Origin: Roseibium aestuarii | GTDB taxonomy: Bacteria; Pseudomonadota; Alphaproteobacteria; Rhizobiales; Stappiaceae | Direction: 5' to 3' | Length of the DNA stretch: 64,000 nucleotides | Assembly: GCF_008477545.1 (NCBI RefSeq) | Contig: NZ_VORA01000005.1 | Span: 62,001 to 126,000, forward strand | Part shown: positions 25,348 to 33,826 of the stretch, piece after piece | Layout of the letters: each line of letters starts with the position of its first letter | Numbering within the stretch: position 1 is the stretch's first letter | The notes under the pieces: generated by a model | Databases searched by the model: none | The model's input: only the letters and a program-made list of their open reading frames with translations | What the model was told of the DNA's origin: nothing | Position numbers and translations under genes: made by a program

Positions 25348-27072
25348 TCAGCGGGCGGGGTCAAGCCAGAAGGGCGGGGCGCCCGGGGTCTGGCCGGTCA
25401 CGGCGGCGTCGGCGCAGGCGGAAAGGGATCCGAAGCGCAGGTCGCGGCCGGAGAGGCCGGGGCCGTAATGGGCATATTTGCCGGAATTGGTCATGACGGT
25501 GCGCGCGGCGGGCGGGAAGACCGGCTCGGAAATCGAGCACCAGCACAGGTCCTGCACCAGGGTGACACCGGCCGCGCTCAGGCGCTCCACCAGCCCTTCG
25601 GCCTGCGCCTGCGCCAGGGTGCCACGGCCGAGGGTGACAAGCGCGGTGATGCCGGGATGACATGTGCGGCCGTCCATGAGACGGGCCAGATTGCGGCATT
25701 CTTCCAGCGAGAAATGCGGGCTGCCGAAGGCGACCAGATCGACCGGAACCGGCGCTCCGGCGGGATTGAAGCCGGTCCATGCGGCCAGAAGATCCGCGAG
25801 GGTGATCTCCTCGCTATCGGCTTGCGGATCGATCTGATCGGACTCGGGCGTGTGACCTGCCACATGCAGCATGGGGGCGGCGGAGGTGGTGCCGAAGGCC
25901 GCACACAACGCCTTGAGGTCGTCGGCGGAGGGGGCGAGCCGCTCGAGCCCGGTGAGCAGGGGGATGCGGTCCGGGGCCTTGAGGCCGGTCACATAGCCGA
26001 GCAGAGGCCAGAAGGCATCATCGACCACGGGCACCCCGGCTGCACCCGTGGCGGGCAGCTCCACCCGCAGGAGGCGGCGGGCGGCGCGGTTGCCGTCCAG
26101 ATAGACCCCGGCGGCCGGCGCCCGGCCGGTCAGCGCCATGCTGAGATCGAGAAAGTCCGGGTGCTTGGGCGTGCGGGCGCCGAGCACGCTGTTGGCATAG
26201 ATGACCGCGTTGGATTCCGCCCAGGCGATCGGCTCGCCGAACTCCGGCACGCTTTCGAGCAGATAGGGGGCGCAGGTGAAGCTGCCGGCTGCGCCCATGC
26301 GCAGATAGGCATCGGCAAGGCGGGCGGCCTTGCGGCCGAAGTCTTCCGGCGTGCCCTGACTGCGCCAGTTGTCGTGATCGACGGAAATGGAATTCATGGT
26401 GGTGGGCACGGTGACCCTGGCGCCCAGACCAGCGAAGACCTCGGCCACGTCGAGCAGGGCTTCGCTGGCCAGAAGGCAGCCGTCGATGTGGACGCGGGTG
26501 ATGTCCAGAAGCGTCTCGGCGCCCTGGATGAGGGCCATGTCGCGCAGGATGCGCTGGGCGAGGGCGGCGGCCTCCCCGCTCTCTCCGGCTAGCCGCGCCT
26601 CGTCCGCGGGGGAAAGCTGGAGCCGCGTTGCGTCGAGCGGAACAAGCGGGAGGTCGAGAGCCGTGGTTTCATGGCCATCGGCCCGGAGCATGGTCTCGCC
26701 GATTTCGGCGCGGGTGGCGCGGGCCAGACGATCAAAGCTGGATGCGTCGAGGCGCAGGACGGGCAGGGTGAGGCCGAAGACATGCCGCCCGACCAGCGCG
26801 CCGAGGGTGAGCACGTCTTCCGGCTCGCGGAAAATCAGGGCGGCGGGGCCGAGCCCGGCGCGCAGGAGCTGCAGCAGAACGCCGGAGCCGGTGCAGGATC
26901 CGCGCGAGGTGGGCAGCATGAGGATCCGCCCGGTCAGGCACTGGCCGTGCAGGGGGTGATGCGCATCGATCACCCGCCCGGTGCCGGGATCCACCCCGCC
27001 CCAGAAGCTCAGGCCCTGCTCGCAGGCAAGGATGTCGCCCGCAGCCGTGCCGGGCAGGATCTTCAGGGCCAT
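25348..27072 (-). CDS. Aconitase-X family hydratase, probable cis-3-hydroxy-L-proline dehydratase
   Basis: This 574-residue single chain joins an N-terminal swivel domain of about 140 residues (DUF126: ILPGTAAGDIL, DAHHPLHGQCLTGRILMLPTSRGSCTGSGVLLQL in parts) to the large DUF521 catalytic part. The catalytic part has TVPTTMNSISVDH, AESNAVIYANSVLGART, DGRTCHPGI and DLCWCSISEPVFPP, with TNSGKYAHYGP near the C-terminus. Fused aconitase-X proteins include Fe-S-dependent cis-3-hydroxy-L-proline dehydratases; the split form includes mevalonate-5-phosphate dehydratase. With a 4-hydroxyproline operon 3 kb away, the former is favoured. The ATG at 27072 has GGAG eight bases upstream; ATG 27078 is too close to it. 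Confidence 0.8.
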   Translation of the reverse strand: MALKILPGTAAGDILACEQGLSFWGGVDPGTGRVIDAHHPLHGQCLTGRILMLPTSRGSCTGSGVLLQLLRAGLGPAALIFREPEDVLTLGALVGRHVFGLTLPVLRLDASSFDRLARATRAEIGETMLRADGHETTALDLPLVPLDATRLQLSPADEARLAGESGEAAALAQRILRDMALIQGAETLLDITRVHIDGCLLASEALLDVAEVFAGLGARVTVPTTMNSISVDHDNWRSQGTPEDFGRKAARLADAYLRMGAAGSFTCAPYLLESVPEFGEPIAWAESNAVIYANSVLGARTPKHPDFLDLSMALTGRAPAAGVYLDGNRAARRLLRVELPATGAAGVPVVDDAFWPLLGYVTGLKAPDRIPLLTGLERLAPSADDLKALCAAFGTTSAAPMLHVAGHTPESDQIDPQADSEEITLADLLAAWTGFNPAGAPVPVDLVAFGSPHFSLEECRNLARLMDGRTCHPGITALVTLGRGTLAQAQAEGLVERLSAAGVTLVQDLCWCSISEPVFPPAARTVMTNSGKYAHYGPGLSGRDLRFGSLSACADAAVTGQTPGAPPFWLDPAR

Positions 27073-27249
27073 GACCATGTCTCCGCGTCGTTGCCGGATC
27101 TTAGCGTCACGGTGCGCGCCTGCCAGACATTTTGCGCGATCAGATGGGAAATGCTGCAAGGGGCGGTGCAAGCTCTTGCCCGCAGGCGTAGCCTCGGGCG
27201 GCAAAACCCGGTATGAAGCCGGGGAATAGAACGAAACGGGAATCATTGC

Positions 27250-28374
27250 ATGAGCTGGTCGCCGGAACAGGACAAGGCGCTTTCGGACGTTTCCGCCTGG
27301 TTCAAGCGGGGGGACAAGCAGGTCTTCCGGCTGTTCGGTTATGCGGGCACGGGCAAGACGACGCTCGCCCGCCATCTGGCCGAAGGCATCGACGGGGACG
27401 TGTGTTTCGGCGCGTTTACCGGCAAGGCGGCCCATGTGCTGCGGCAGAAGGGCTGCGAGAATGCCGGCACCATCCATTCCCTGATCTATCGTCCGCGCTC
27501 GGCCAAGGAAGAGGAAGATCTGGACGACGACGAGGATGACAGCGGCCCGCAGTTCGCCATCAAGCGCGACAGCGATGCGGCGACGGCCAAGCTCATCATC
27601 ATCGACGAATGTTCCATGGTGGATGAAGAGCTGGGGCGCGATCTCCTGTCCTTCGGCACGCCGGTGCTGGTGCTGGGCGATCCGGCACAGCTGCCGCCGG
27701 TGAAGGGCGGCGGCTATTTCACCGAAGCCGAGCCCGACGTGATGCTGACGGAAGTGCACCGCCAGGCCCAGGACAATCCGATCGTCCGGCTTTCCATGGA
27801 CATTCGCGAGGGCGGCAGCCTGACCTATGGCACCTATGGCGAGAGCAAGGTGATCCGCCGCAACGAGATCGACAAGGACCAGATCCTGTCGAGCGATCAG
27901 GTGCTGGTGGGCACCAACCGCACGCGGCGGCTCTACAACGGCCGGATCCGCGAGCTGAAGGGCTTCACCACGCCCATGCCGGCGGTGGGCGACAAGCTGG
28001 TCTGCCTGCGCAACGACAAGACCAAGGGCCTGCTGAACGGCGGGCTGTGGTCGGTGAAGCGCCTGCGCCAGCCGCGCGGCAACACCCTGCGCTTCGACGT
28101 GGTGCCGGAAGAGGATCTGGGCGCCAAGACGCTGGTGAAGGTGAAGGTGCTGCCGGCCATGTTCGAGGACGGGGCGGAACAGATCCCCTATGCCATCCGG
28201 CGCAAGGCGGACGAGTTCGACTATGGCTATGCGCTGACCGTGCACAAGTCCCAGGGCTCGCAGTGGAACGACATCGTGCTCTTCGACGAGAGCTATGCCT
28301 TCCGCGAACATCGCGAGCGCTGGCTCTATACCGCCGTGACCCGCGCGGCGGAGCGCATCACCGTGGTGCGCTGA
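27250..28374 (+). CDS. RecD/Dda-like superfamily 1B DNA helicase
   Basis: This 374-residue helicase has motif I GYAGTGKTTLARHL, motif II LIIIDECSMVDEEL, motif III VLVLGDPAQLPPVKGGGYF and the 1B-specific TEVHRQAQDNPIVRLS. Its C-terminal UvrD_C_2 domain has the SH3-like insertion and YALTVHKSQGSQWNDIVLFDES, ending in LYTAVTRAAERITVV. An acidic insertion (KEEEDLDDDEDDSG) is present at about residue 85-98. It is much shorter than RecD or RecD2, so it is closer to phage Dda-type helicases common in alphaproteobacteria. It probably unwinds 5' to 3' in repair or replication restart. The start follows GGGAATCATTGC without a strong Shine-Dalgarno. Confidence 0.85.
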   Translation: MSWSPEQDKALSDVSAWFKRGDKQVFRLFGYAGTGKTTLARHLAEGIDGDVCFGAFTGKAAHVLRQKGCENAGTIHSLIYRPRSAKEEEDLDDDEDDSGPQFAIKRDSDAATAKLIIIDECSMVDEELGRDLLSFGTPVLVLGDPAQLPPVKGGGYFTEAEPDVMLTEVHRQAQDNPIVRLSMDIREGGSLTYGTYGESKVIRRNEIDKDQILSSDQVLVGTNRTRRLYNGRIRELKGFTTPMPAVGDKLVCLRNDKTKGLLNGGLWSVKRLRQPRGNTLRFDVVPEEDLGAKTLVKVKVLPAMFEDGAEQIPYAIRRKADEFDYGYALTVHKSQGSQWNDIVLFDESYAFREHRERWLYTAVTRAAERITVVR

Positions 28375-28469
28375 TCCGCCTGGGGAGACGGTGCGTATCA
28401 ACCCGTACTTGTGATCGCCGCGACCGGAAGACCCTTCCGGGACGGCGGCGGCAGCGGGAGGATAGGCCC

Positions 28470-29024
28470 TTGTCCCACACGATGGAACTTGCCGATCTCG
28501 GCGGATTGCTGCGCCAGGTGGCGGCGCAGGACCGGCATGCGTTCAAGTCTCTCTACAGCGCGACGAGCGCGAAACTTTTCGGCATCATCCTGCGTATCCT
28601 CAAGGACAGGGATCTGGCGAGCGACGCCTTGCAGGAGACCTACATCAAGGTCTGGCAGAATGCGGGGACCTATGACGCGGGCCAGAGCCGGCCGGTGACC
28701 TGGCTGGTGGCTGTCGCCCGCAACACCGCCATCGACGCGCTGCGCCGCCGGGCGCCGTCCCGTCTGGTGGTGGAGGATGAAGACGCGCTGGAACAGATCG
28801 CCGATCCTCTGGTCTCGCGGCTGGACCCGGCGGACCGGCAGACCCTGCGCGGCTGCCTGAAGGAACTGGATGACGTGCAGCGCCGCTGTGTCATCCTGGC
28901 CTATTGCGACGGATATTCCCGGGCGGAGCTGGGGCAGGCGACCGGGCGTCCGGAGGCGACGGTGAAGACCTGGCTGCGGCGCGGCTTGCAGCGGCTGAAG
29001 GCCTGCATGGAACGCGGCCTCTAG
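28470..29024 (+). CDS. ECF sigma factor (SigK/RpoE-like)
   Basis: This 184-residue extracytoplasmic-function sigma factor has region 2 (DRHAFKSLYSATSAKLFGII, DRDLASDALQETYIKVWQNA, RPVTWLVAVARNTAIDALRR) and region 4 (DVQRRCVILAYCDGYSRAEL, GRPEATVKTWLRRGLQRLK). The TTG start at 28470 has a GGGAGGA seven bases upstream. An ATG at 28482 would sit 19 bases from it, so the TTG is preferred. The next gene encodes an RskA-type anti-sigma factor, which identifies this as the SigK-like subgroup controlled by a membrane anti-sigma protein. Confidence 0.9.
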   Translation: MSHTMELADLGGLLRQVAAQDRHAFKSLYSATSAKLFGIILRILKDRDLASDALQETYIKVWQNAGTYDAGQSRPVTWLVAVARNTAIDALRRRAPSRLVVEDEDALEQIADPLVSRLDPADRQTLRGCLKELDDVQRRCVILAYCDGYSRAELGQATGRPEATVKTWLRRGLQRLKACMERGL

Positions 29025-29098
29025 GGGCGGCGAGGGGAGAGGCCCCGACCCTTCCACAGGGCGAGGCTCCCCGGACGGATGACGAATGGACAGCGCGC

Positions 29099-29914
29099 AT
29101 GAGCGATGCAGAAATCCGCGGCCAGGACCGCGAGGCTCTGGCCGGAGAATATGTTCTGGGAACCCTGACGGCGGAGGAGCAGGCCCGGGCCGAGCGCCTG
29201 ATGCTCACCGACGCCGCCTTCCGCAAGCAGGTCAATGACTGGCGCGAACGGTTTCTGCCGCTGGACGAGGCGGTGCCGCCCGAGCCTGTGCCCGACGAGA
29301 TCTGGCGCCGGATCGAGGCCCATGTGAACACGCTGGACGCCCTGGGGCCGCAAGGGGTTTCAAACCGGAGCTCCGGGCGCAGCTCCGGGGACGGTGCCGG
29401 GATGGGCGAGACCGCAAGACTGATTTCCCTCGAAGCCTGGCAGCGGCGCGCCCGGTTCTGGCGGCGGGCCACCGTGTCCGCCGGGGCGCTGGCGGCCTGT
29501 CTTGCCGCGCTCGTGGCCAGCGCACCGCCGCCGTTCCTGCTGGAACGGCTCGGAATTTCCGCGCCAGCACCACAGCGCTATGTGGCCGTCGTCAACCGGG
29601 ACGGCGACCTGCCGGCCCTGCTGGTGAATGTGGATCCGGTGGCCGGGGTGGTGGAGGTGCGCAGCGTTGCGGCCGAGACCCCGCCCGACAAGAGCCTGGA
29701 GGTCTGGTACATCGAGGATGGCCAGCCGCAGCCCCTGTCGCTCGGCATCGTCGAGGCGGGTCTGGACGTGACCCGGCTGGTGGCCCGGTCCGGCGAGGTT
29801 CTGACCGGCGCCAATCCGCTGATCGCCATCACCCTCGAGCCCCTCGGCGGGTCGCCGGTGCCAGGTCCCACGGGACCGCTGGTCTATTCCGGCAAGCTCA
29901 TTCCGGTGGAGTGA
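29099..29914 (+). CDS. RskA-family anti-sigma factor
   Basis: This 271-residue protein has an N-terminal cytoplasmic anti-sigma domain with AGEYVLGTLTAEEQARAERL. A linker and a single membrane helix (ATVSAGALAACLAALVAS, around residue 125-142) follow. The periplasmic RskA C-terminal domain has VAVVNRDGDLPALLVNVDP, KSLEVWYIEDGQPQPLSLGI and ITLEPLGGSPVPGPTGPLVY. It should hold the preceding sigma factor inactive at the membrane until regulated proteolysis. No zinc-type HxxxCxxC motif is seen, as is usual for this class. ATG 29099 was chosen; its ribosome binding site is weak. Confidence 0.9.
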   Translation: MSDAEIRGQDREALAGEYVLGTLTAEEQARAERLMLTDAAFRKQVNDWRERFLPLDEAVPPEPVPDEIWRRIEAHVNTLDALGPQGVSNRSSGRSSGDGAGMGETARLISLEAWQRRARFWRRATVSAGALAACLAALVASAPPPFLLERLGISAPAPQRYVAVVNRDGDLPALLVNVDPVAGVVEVRSVAAETPPDKSLEVWYIEDGQPQPLSLGIVEAGLDVTRLVARSGEVLTGANPLIAITLEPLGGSPVPGPTGPLVYSGKLIPVE

Positions 29915-29975
29915 GGGTCTTTGGAATTGGGGCCGTTGGCGTAAGGGCCGAGACGACAGTCCATTCTCACAAGAA

Positions 29976-30003
29976 AGCCCCGCCGGAGCGATCCGGCGGG
30001 GCT
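29976..30003. terminator. Hairpin between convergent rskA and fasciclin genes
   Basis: A perfect 12-bp stem AGCCCCGCCGGA (29976-29987) / TCCGGCGGGGCT (29992-30003) closes a GCGA loop. T-runs are weak on both strands (ATTGTC on plus; TTCTTG on minus), but the position between converging genes favours a shared terminator. Confidence 0.65.
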
Positions 30004-30105
30004 ATTGTCATGTCGGGGTGTGGGGCGGGCGCGCGGTTGGGGGGCGGAGAGCCGCGCGCCCGAGGCCGGCCTCAGCGGGAGGCCGGCGGGAGCGGGTCAG
30101 CGGCC

Positions 30106-30672
30106 TCAGGACGCCGGGAGAAGAACCGTGTCGATGACATGAATGACGCCGTTGGACTGGTCCACGTCGGCGATGGTGACGGTCGCGGTCTGGCCCTTGC
30201 CGTCCTCGATCACGACCTTGCCATCCATCAGCTTGGCGGTGAAGGTGCAGCCGCCGACGGTCTTGACCGGGTGGGCGCCGCCGTCATCGGCAATCATCTT
30301 CACCAGGGCTTCGGACATCACGTCGGCCGCCACCACGTGGCAGGTCAGGATCTCGGTGAGCTGGTCCTTGTTTTCCGGCTTCAGCAGGGTTTCGACCGTG
30401 CCGGCGGGCAGGGCGGCGAAGGCGTCATTGGTCGGCGCGAAGACGGTGAAGGGGCCTTCGCCGGCGAGGGTGTCGACAAGGCCTGCGGCCTTCACGGCGG
30501 CGACCAGGGTGGTGTGGTCGGCCGAGTTCACGGCGTTCTCGACGATGTTCTTGGAGGGATACATGGGCGCGCCGCCCACTTCCTTGGTCGTTTCGGCATA
30601 GGCAGCGGCGGCCAGGGTCAGCGCGGAGGCGGCGACGGTGGCGCGAACGATGGACTTCACGGAAATGGTCAT
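30106..30672 (-). CDS. Secreted fasciclin-domain protein
   Basis: This 188-residue protein has a signal peptide ([19 protein letters not shown]...AYAET) and one FAS1 domain. The domain shows [30 protein letters not shown] with [18 protein letters not shown], then the YH-motif region [10 protein letters not shown] and the final [14 protein letters not shown]1 proteins act in cell-surface adhesion or redox/stress responses. It converges with the sigma/anti-sigma pair; in Mycobacterium tuberculosis SigK-RskA controls the FAS1 proteins Mpt70/Mpt83. AGAGGAGAAG precedes the ATG. Confidence 0.92.
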   Translation of the reverse strand: MTISVKSIVRATVAASALTLAAAAYAETTKEVGGAPMYPSKNIVENAVNSADHTTLVAAVKAAGLVDTLAGEGPFTVFAPTNDAFAALPAGTVETLLKPENKDQLTEILTCHVVAADVMSEALVKMIADDGGAHPVKTVGGCTFTAKLMDGKVVIEDGKGQTATVTIADVDQSNGVIHVIDTVLLPAS

Positions 30673-30763
30673 GGTCTTCTCCTCTTGGGTTCGATGATGC
30701 CCGGGCCATAAGGGCCGGTGGACAGATGCCGCCGTCCGGTGCGGTCCGGGGCAATCACGGGCA

Positions 30764-30792
30764 GTTACGGGAGGGGTTCGGGGAAAGTTTCA
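30764..30792 (-). promoter_or_regulatory. Possible ECF-type promoter of the fasciclin gene
   Basis: On the minus strand TGAAAC (30792-30787) is separated by 17 bases from CGTAAC (30769-30764), about 90 bases before the gene. The GAAAC-N17-CGT form resembles ECF promoters generally. I did not find a clear matching pair upstream of the sigma gene itself, so this is tentative. Confidence 0.25.
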
Positions 30793-30935
30793 GCGGGGGC
30801 ATAAAAATTTTGCAGAGGCTATTACGCCCCCTACGCAGTTTCCCTGATGAGTCGTGCAACCTTACGTTAAGTCCCCTCCGGCAATGTGCCGATGAGGAAC
30901 GTGCCCGCATGACCCAAGACCAAAACGACTGATCC

Positions 30936-33026
30936 ATGCTCGATGACCTGCCGGTCAAACTGAAGATCTATCTGCCGATCTGGATCGTCCTGACGTTCCT
31001 GCTGGGAGTGGGGATCTATGGGGTCAACGTTCTCAATGACACCCTGAAACAGGGCCATCTGGACAAGGTGCGGGCCCAGGTGGAGAGTGCCTGGTCGATT
31101 GCCGAAGTCAACCGGATGAAGGCGGAGGAGGGAAGCCTCACGCTTGAAGAGGCCCAGATCCGCGCCCGGGATGCGATCCGTTCCATGGTCTTCGACAATG
31201 GGGCGCGGGTCTTCGTCTTTACCGAGCAGGGCATTCGCGTCGTCAGCAGCCAGCTCTTTGCCGAAGGATCGAGCGCCTGGGAGTCTGCCCAGACCAAGTC
31301 CATGATCCGTCTGGCGCTGGCCGGTGGCGGGGTCACTTACTACAAGGGCGCGCGCGAGCTGAACGGGGTCGTCACCCGGGGCGTTCCCAAGGCGTCCTGG
31401 TCGCAGCATTATGCCCCCTGGGGATGGGTGATCGGCTCGGCTGTCTATCTGGACGACGTGGAGGCGGCCTACTGGAACAGCCTGATCAAGTTCGTCTTCT
31501 ACCTGACCCTCAGTGGCTCCGTGGTGATGCTGGTCGCCCATGCGATCATCCAGAACATGACCCGGCCGCTCAGCCAGCTGACTGCCAACATGCGCCAGCT
31601 CGCCCGCGGCAATGTGGAGTTCACCATTCAGGGCCAGACCCGGCGGGACGAGCTCGGCCGCATGGCCCAGGCCATGCAGACCTTCCAGGAACATGAGCGC
31701 CAGCGCCACGAGCTGCGCGCCCAGCTGAGCATGCTGGCCTACACGGACAGCCTGACGGGGCTGGCCAACCGGGCGCGCTTTGTGGAGCTGCTGCGGGCGG
31801 CCATCGACAGGGCGCTGGATGATGGCCGGCAATGTGCCCTGCTGATCTTCGATCTGGACCGGTTCAAGACCGTCAACGACAGCCTCGGGCATCTGGCGGG
31901 CGACATGGTTCTGATGGAATTCGCCAGACGGCTGGAGAGCGCCGTGGGTGACAGCCATTCCGTCGGTCGCCTGAGTGGCGACGAGTTCTTCGTCATCCTG
32001 ACCGATCAGCCGGGCGGAGCGGAGACGGAGGCTTTCGTGCGGGCCTGCTTGCGTAACGTGAGTACGCCGATGACCATCGAGGGGCGGACGTTCCAGCTGC
32101 TGGCCAGCTGCGGCATGGCCTATGGCCCCGGGGACACGGAGTCCGAGGCGGCACTCTACCGCTTTGCCGACATGGCGCTCTACGAGGCCAAGACATCGGG
32201 CGGCGGCGCGCTTCACGTCTACAAGCCGGAACTGAGCGAACGGGTGGACAATCGCTTTGCCATGGAAGCGATGATGAAGATGGGGCTCGCGGAAGGCCAG
32301 TTCCATGCGTATTTTCAGGCCAAGCGGGACCTGAAGACAGGACGCATTGCGGGGGCGGAAGCCCTGTGCCGCTGGATGCACCCGGACAAGGGGATGATCA
32401 GCCCTGCCGACTTCATTCCCGTGGCGGAGGAAACGGGGCTGATCCTGCAGATCGGCAACCAGATGCTGGCGCAGGCCTGCGACATGGCGGTGCGTTGCAA
32501 TGGTCCCGGCCGGCCGCGCTTTGTCGTCGCCGTCAACGTCTCGCCCAAGCAGCTGCTGCATGGTGGCTTCCTGTGCGACGTGCGACGTGTGTTGGAAGAC
32601 AGCGGCTGCCGGGCGCAATGGTTGGAACTGGAGATCACCGAAAGCCTGCTGCTTGCGGATCTGGAGGAAACGGTCGAGCTGCTGGAGGCCCTGGCGGAGA
32701 TGGGGCTGATGATCACCATCGACGACTTCGGCACGGGTTATTCCGCCATGAGCTATCTGTCTCGCTTCCCGATCAAGTGCCTGAAGATCGACCAGTCCTT
32801 CGTGCGCGACATGGCGCAGGATCCGGAAAAGCAGATTCTGGTGCGGGCCATCCTCGCCATGGCCCAGGGGCTTGGGCTGAAGACGGTGGCCGAGGGCGTG
32901 GAGGATGCGGCCGCCGCTGCCCTTTTGAGCGAGCTCGACTGCGACTACGGTCAGGGCTATCTCTGGCACCGGCCGGTTCCGGCGCATAATTTCTATCAGC
33001 TTCTGGCCGCCAGCCGGGTGGCGTGA
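30936..33026 (+). CDS. Cache-HAMP-GGDEF-EAL cyclic-di-GMP enzyme
   Basis: This 696-residue membrane sensor begins with TM1 (IYLPIWIVLTFLLGVGIYGV). A periplasmic single-Cache domain follows (about 30-165, with VFTEQGIRVVSS and WSQHYAPWGWVIGSAVYLDD), then TM2 (about 180-202) and HAMP. The GGDEF domain spans about 265-425 and the EAL domain 440-690. The GGDEF signature reads SGDEF (347-351), and no RxxD inhibitory site precedes it. The EAL domain keeps its catalytic set: E475 in AEAL, VNVSPKQL, LEITES, DDFGTGYS, LKIDQSF, AEGVED and QGYLW. Phosphodiesterase activity is likely; cyclase activity is less certain. It probably adjusts motility or adhesion to an external small molecule. Confidence 0.92.
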   Translation: MLDDLPVKLKIYLPIWIVLTFLLGVGIYGVNVLNDTLKQGHLDKVRAQVESAWSIAEVNRMKAEEGSLTLEEAQIRARDAIRSMVFDNGARVFVFTEQGIRVVSSQLFAEGSSAWESAQTKSMIRLALAGGGVTYYKGARELNGVVTRGVPKASWSQHYAPWGWVIGSAVYLDDVEAAYWNSLIKFVFYLTLSGSVVMLVAHAIIQNMTRPLSQLTANMRQLARGNVEFTIQGQTRRDELGRMAQAMQTFQEHERQRHELRAQLSMLAYTDSLTGLANRARFVELLRAAIDRALDDGRQCALLIFDLDRFKTVNDSLGHLAGDMVLMEFARRLESAVGDSHSVGRLSGDEFFVILTDQPGGAETEAFVRACLRNVSTPMTIEGRTFQLLASCGMAYGPGDTESEAALYRFADMALYEAKTSGGGALHVYKPELSERVDNRFAMEAMMKMGLAEGQFHAYFQAKRDLKTGRIAGAEALCRWMHPDKGMISPADFIPVAEETGLILQIGNQMLAQACDMAVRCNGPGRPRFVVAVNVSPKQLLHGGFLCDVRRVLEDSGCRAQWLELEITESLLLADLEETVELLEALAEMGLMITIDDFGTGYSAMSYLSRFPIKCLKIDQSFVRDMAQDPEKQILVRAILAMAQGLGLKTVAEGVEDAAAAALLSELDCDYGQGYLWHRPVPAHNFYQLLAASRVA

Positions 33027-33075
33027 CCCGATCAGCCGTGGCTGAAAAAGGCCGCCTGGTCTCTGGCTGGCGCGC

Positions 33076-33693
33076 TCAGGGGTTGCCTGTCTCTCCGGAT
33101 CCTGCGGGAAGGACGGTAAGCGAGACCTCGATCATGGCTTCGAGATCTTTCAGCGGAAGGCCGGACTGGGCCATGACGCTGAGCGCTGCGGACTGCCCGG
33201 CGAAATAATTCGCCAGAGGCTCCGGATCGGCGCTCGCAGGAAGGTCTCCTTCATCCCGCGCCCGCAGTAACCGCCTGAGAAAGGCATCCCTGCGCTCCAT
33301 GTTCAGCTCTTGCAGCCGCTGACCGATCGCGGGTGCTCCCTCCCGGCATTCAAAGGTACTGTTCAGCACAAAGCAGCCCATCGGCAGTCCGCTGCCCTTG
33401 ATGGAGTGGAGGATCTTTTCGAGCGCCTGCCTGAGATCCTGGCGCAGGGACGTGCCGGGTGTGGCGAGCTCTTCTACAATCGGATGGTACAGCTCCTCCA
33501 CATAATGGCCGAGGGCTCTTTGATAGAGCTGCTCCTTGTCGCCGAAATTCGCGTAGATCCCGGGTTTTGCCATGCCGGTGGCCGCAACGAGATCGGACAT
33601 GGATGTGGCTTCATAGCCCTTGGACCAGAAGCAGCGCATGGCCGCTTTCAGGGCGTCTTCCGGTTCGATCTTGCGCGGTCGCCCTCTGGGCAT
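33076..33693 (-). CDS. TetR-family repressor
   Basis: This 205-residue regulator has the N-terminal helix-turn-helix ALKAAMRCFWSKGYEATSMSDLVAATGMAKPGIYANFGDKEQLY (in parts) after a basic arm MPRGRPRKI. Its helical ligand-binding domain contains a cysteine in GCFVLNSTFEC, as found in the TetR subgroup of NemR/AcuR-like electrophile sensors. It is divergent from a short-chain dehydrogenase gene, and two symmetric TACC...GGTA sites lie in the 133-base space between them. It most likely represses itself and that gene. Confidence 0.88.
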   Translation of the reverse strand: MPRGRPRKIEPEDALKAAMRCFWSKGYEATSMSDLVAATGMAKPGIYANFGDKEQLYQRALGHYVEELYHPIVEELATPGTSLRQDLRQALEKILHSIKGSGLPMGCFVLNSTFECREGAPAIGQRLQELNMERRDAFLRRLLRARDEGDLPASADPEPLANYFAGQSAALSVMAQSGLPLKDLEAMIEVSLTVLPAGSGETGNP

Positions 33694-33729
33694 GGGGTCT
33701 CCTGACGGGAATGTGATGGTTTTCGTACT

Positions 33730-33790
33730 TACCGGTATTTTATTCGCTTGAAGGATGGTTTCAAGCTCGCTATTAAAATACCAATCGGTA
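33730..33790. promoter_or_regulatory. Two candidate TetR operators in the tetR-SDR divergent region
   Basis: TACCGGTA (33730-33737) is a perfect palindrome. TACC-AATC-GGTA (33779-33790) is a perfect dyad with a four-base spacer. Both are flanked by the same AAAATACC half-site (read on the minus strand for the first copy). The region is AT-rich and placed between divergent starts at 33693 and 33827. Confidence 0.6.
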
Positions 33791-33826
33791 CTTAAATAGT
33801 TTCACTCATCCCAGAGGAGCAAGAAC

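Noticed and set aside
27073-28401. N-terminal extension of the aconitase-X gene through the opposite helicase gene
   Set aside because: The extension is antisense to the helicase, has no similarity, and a start with GGAG exists at 27072.
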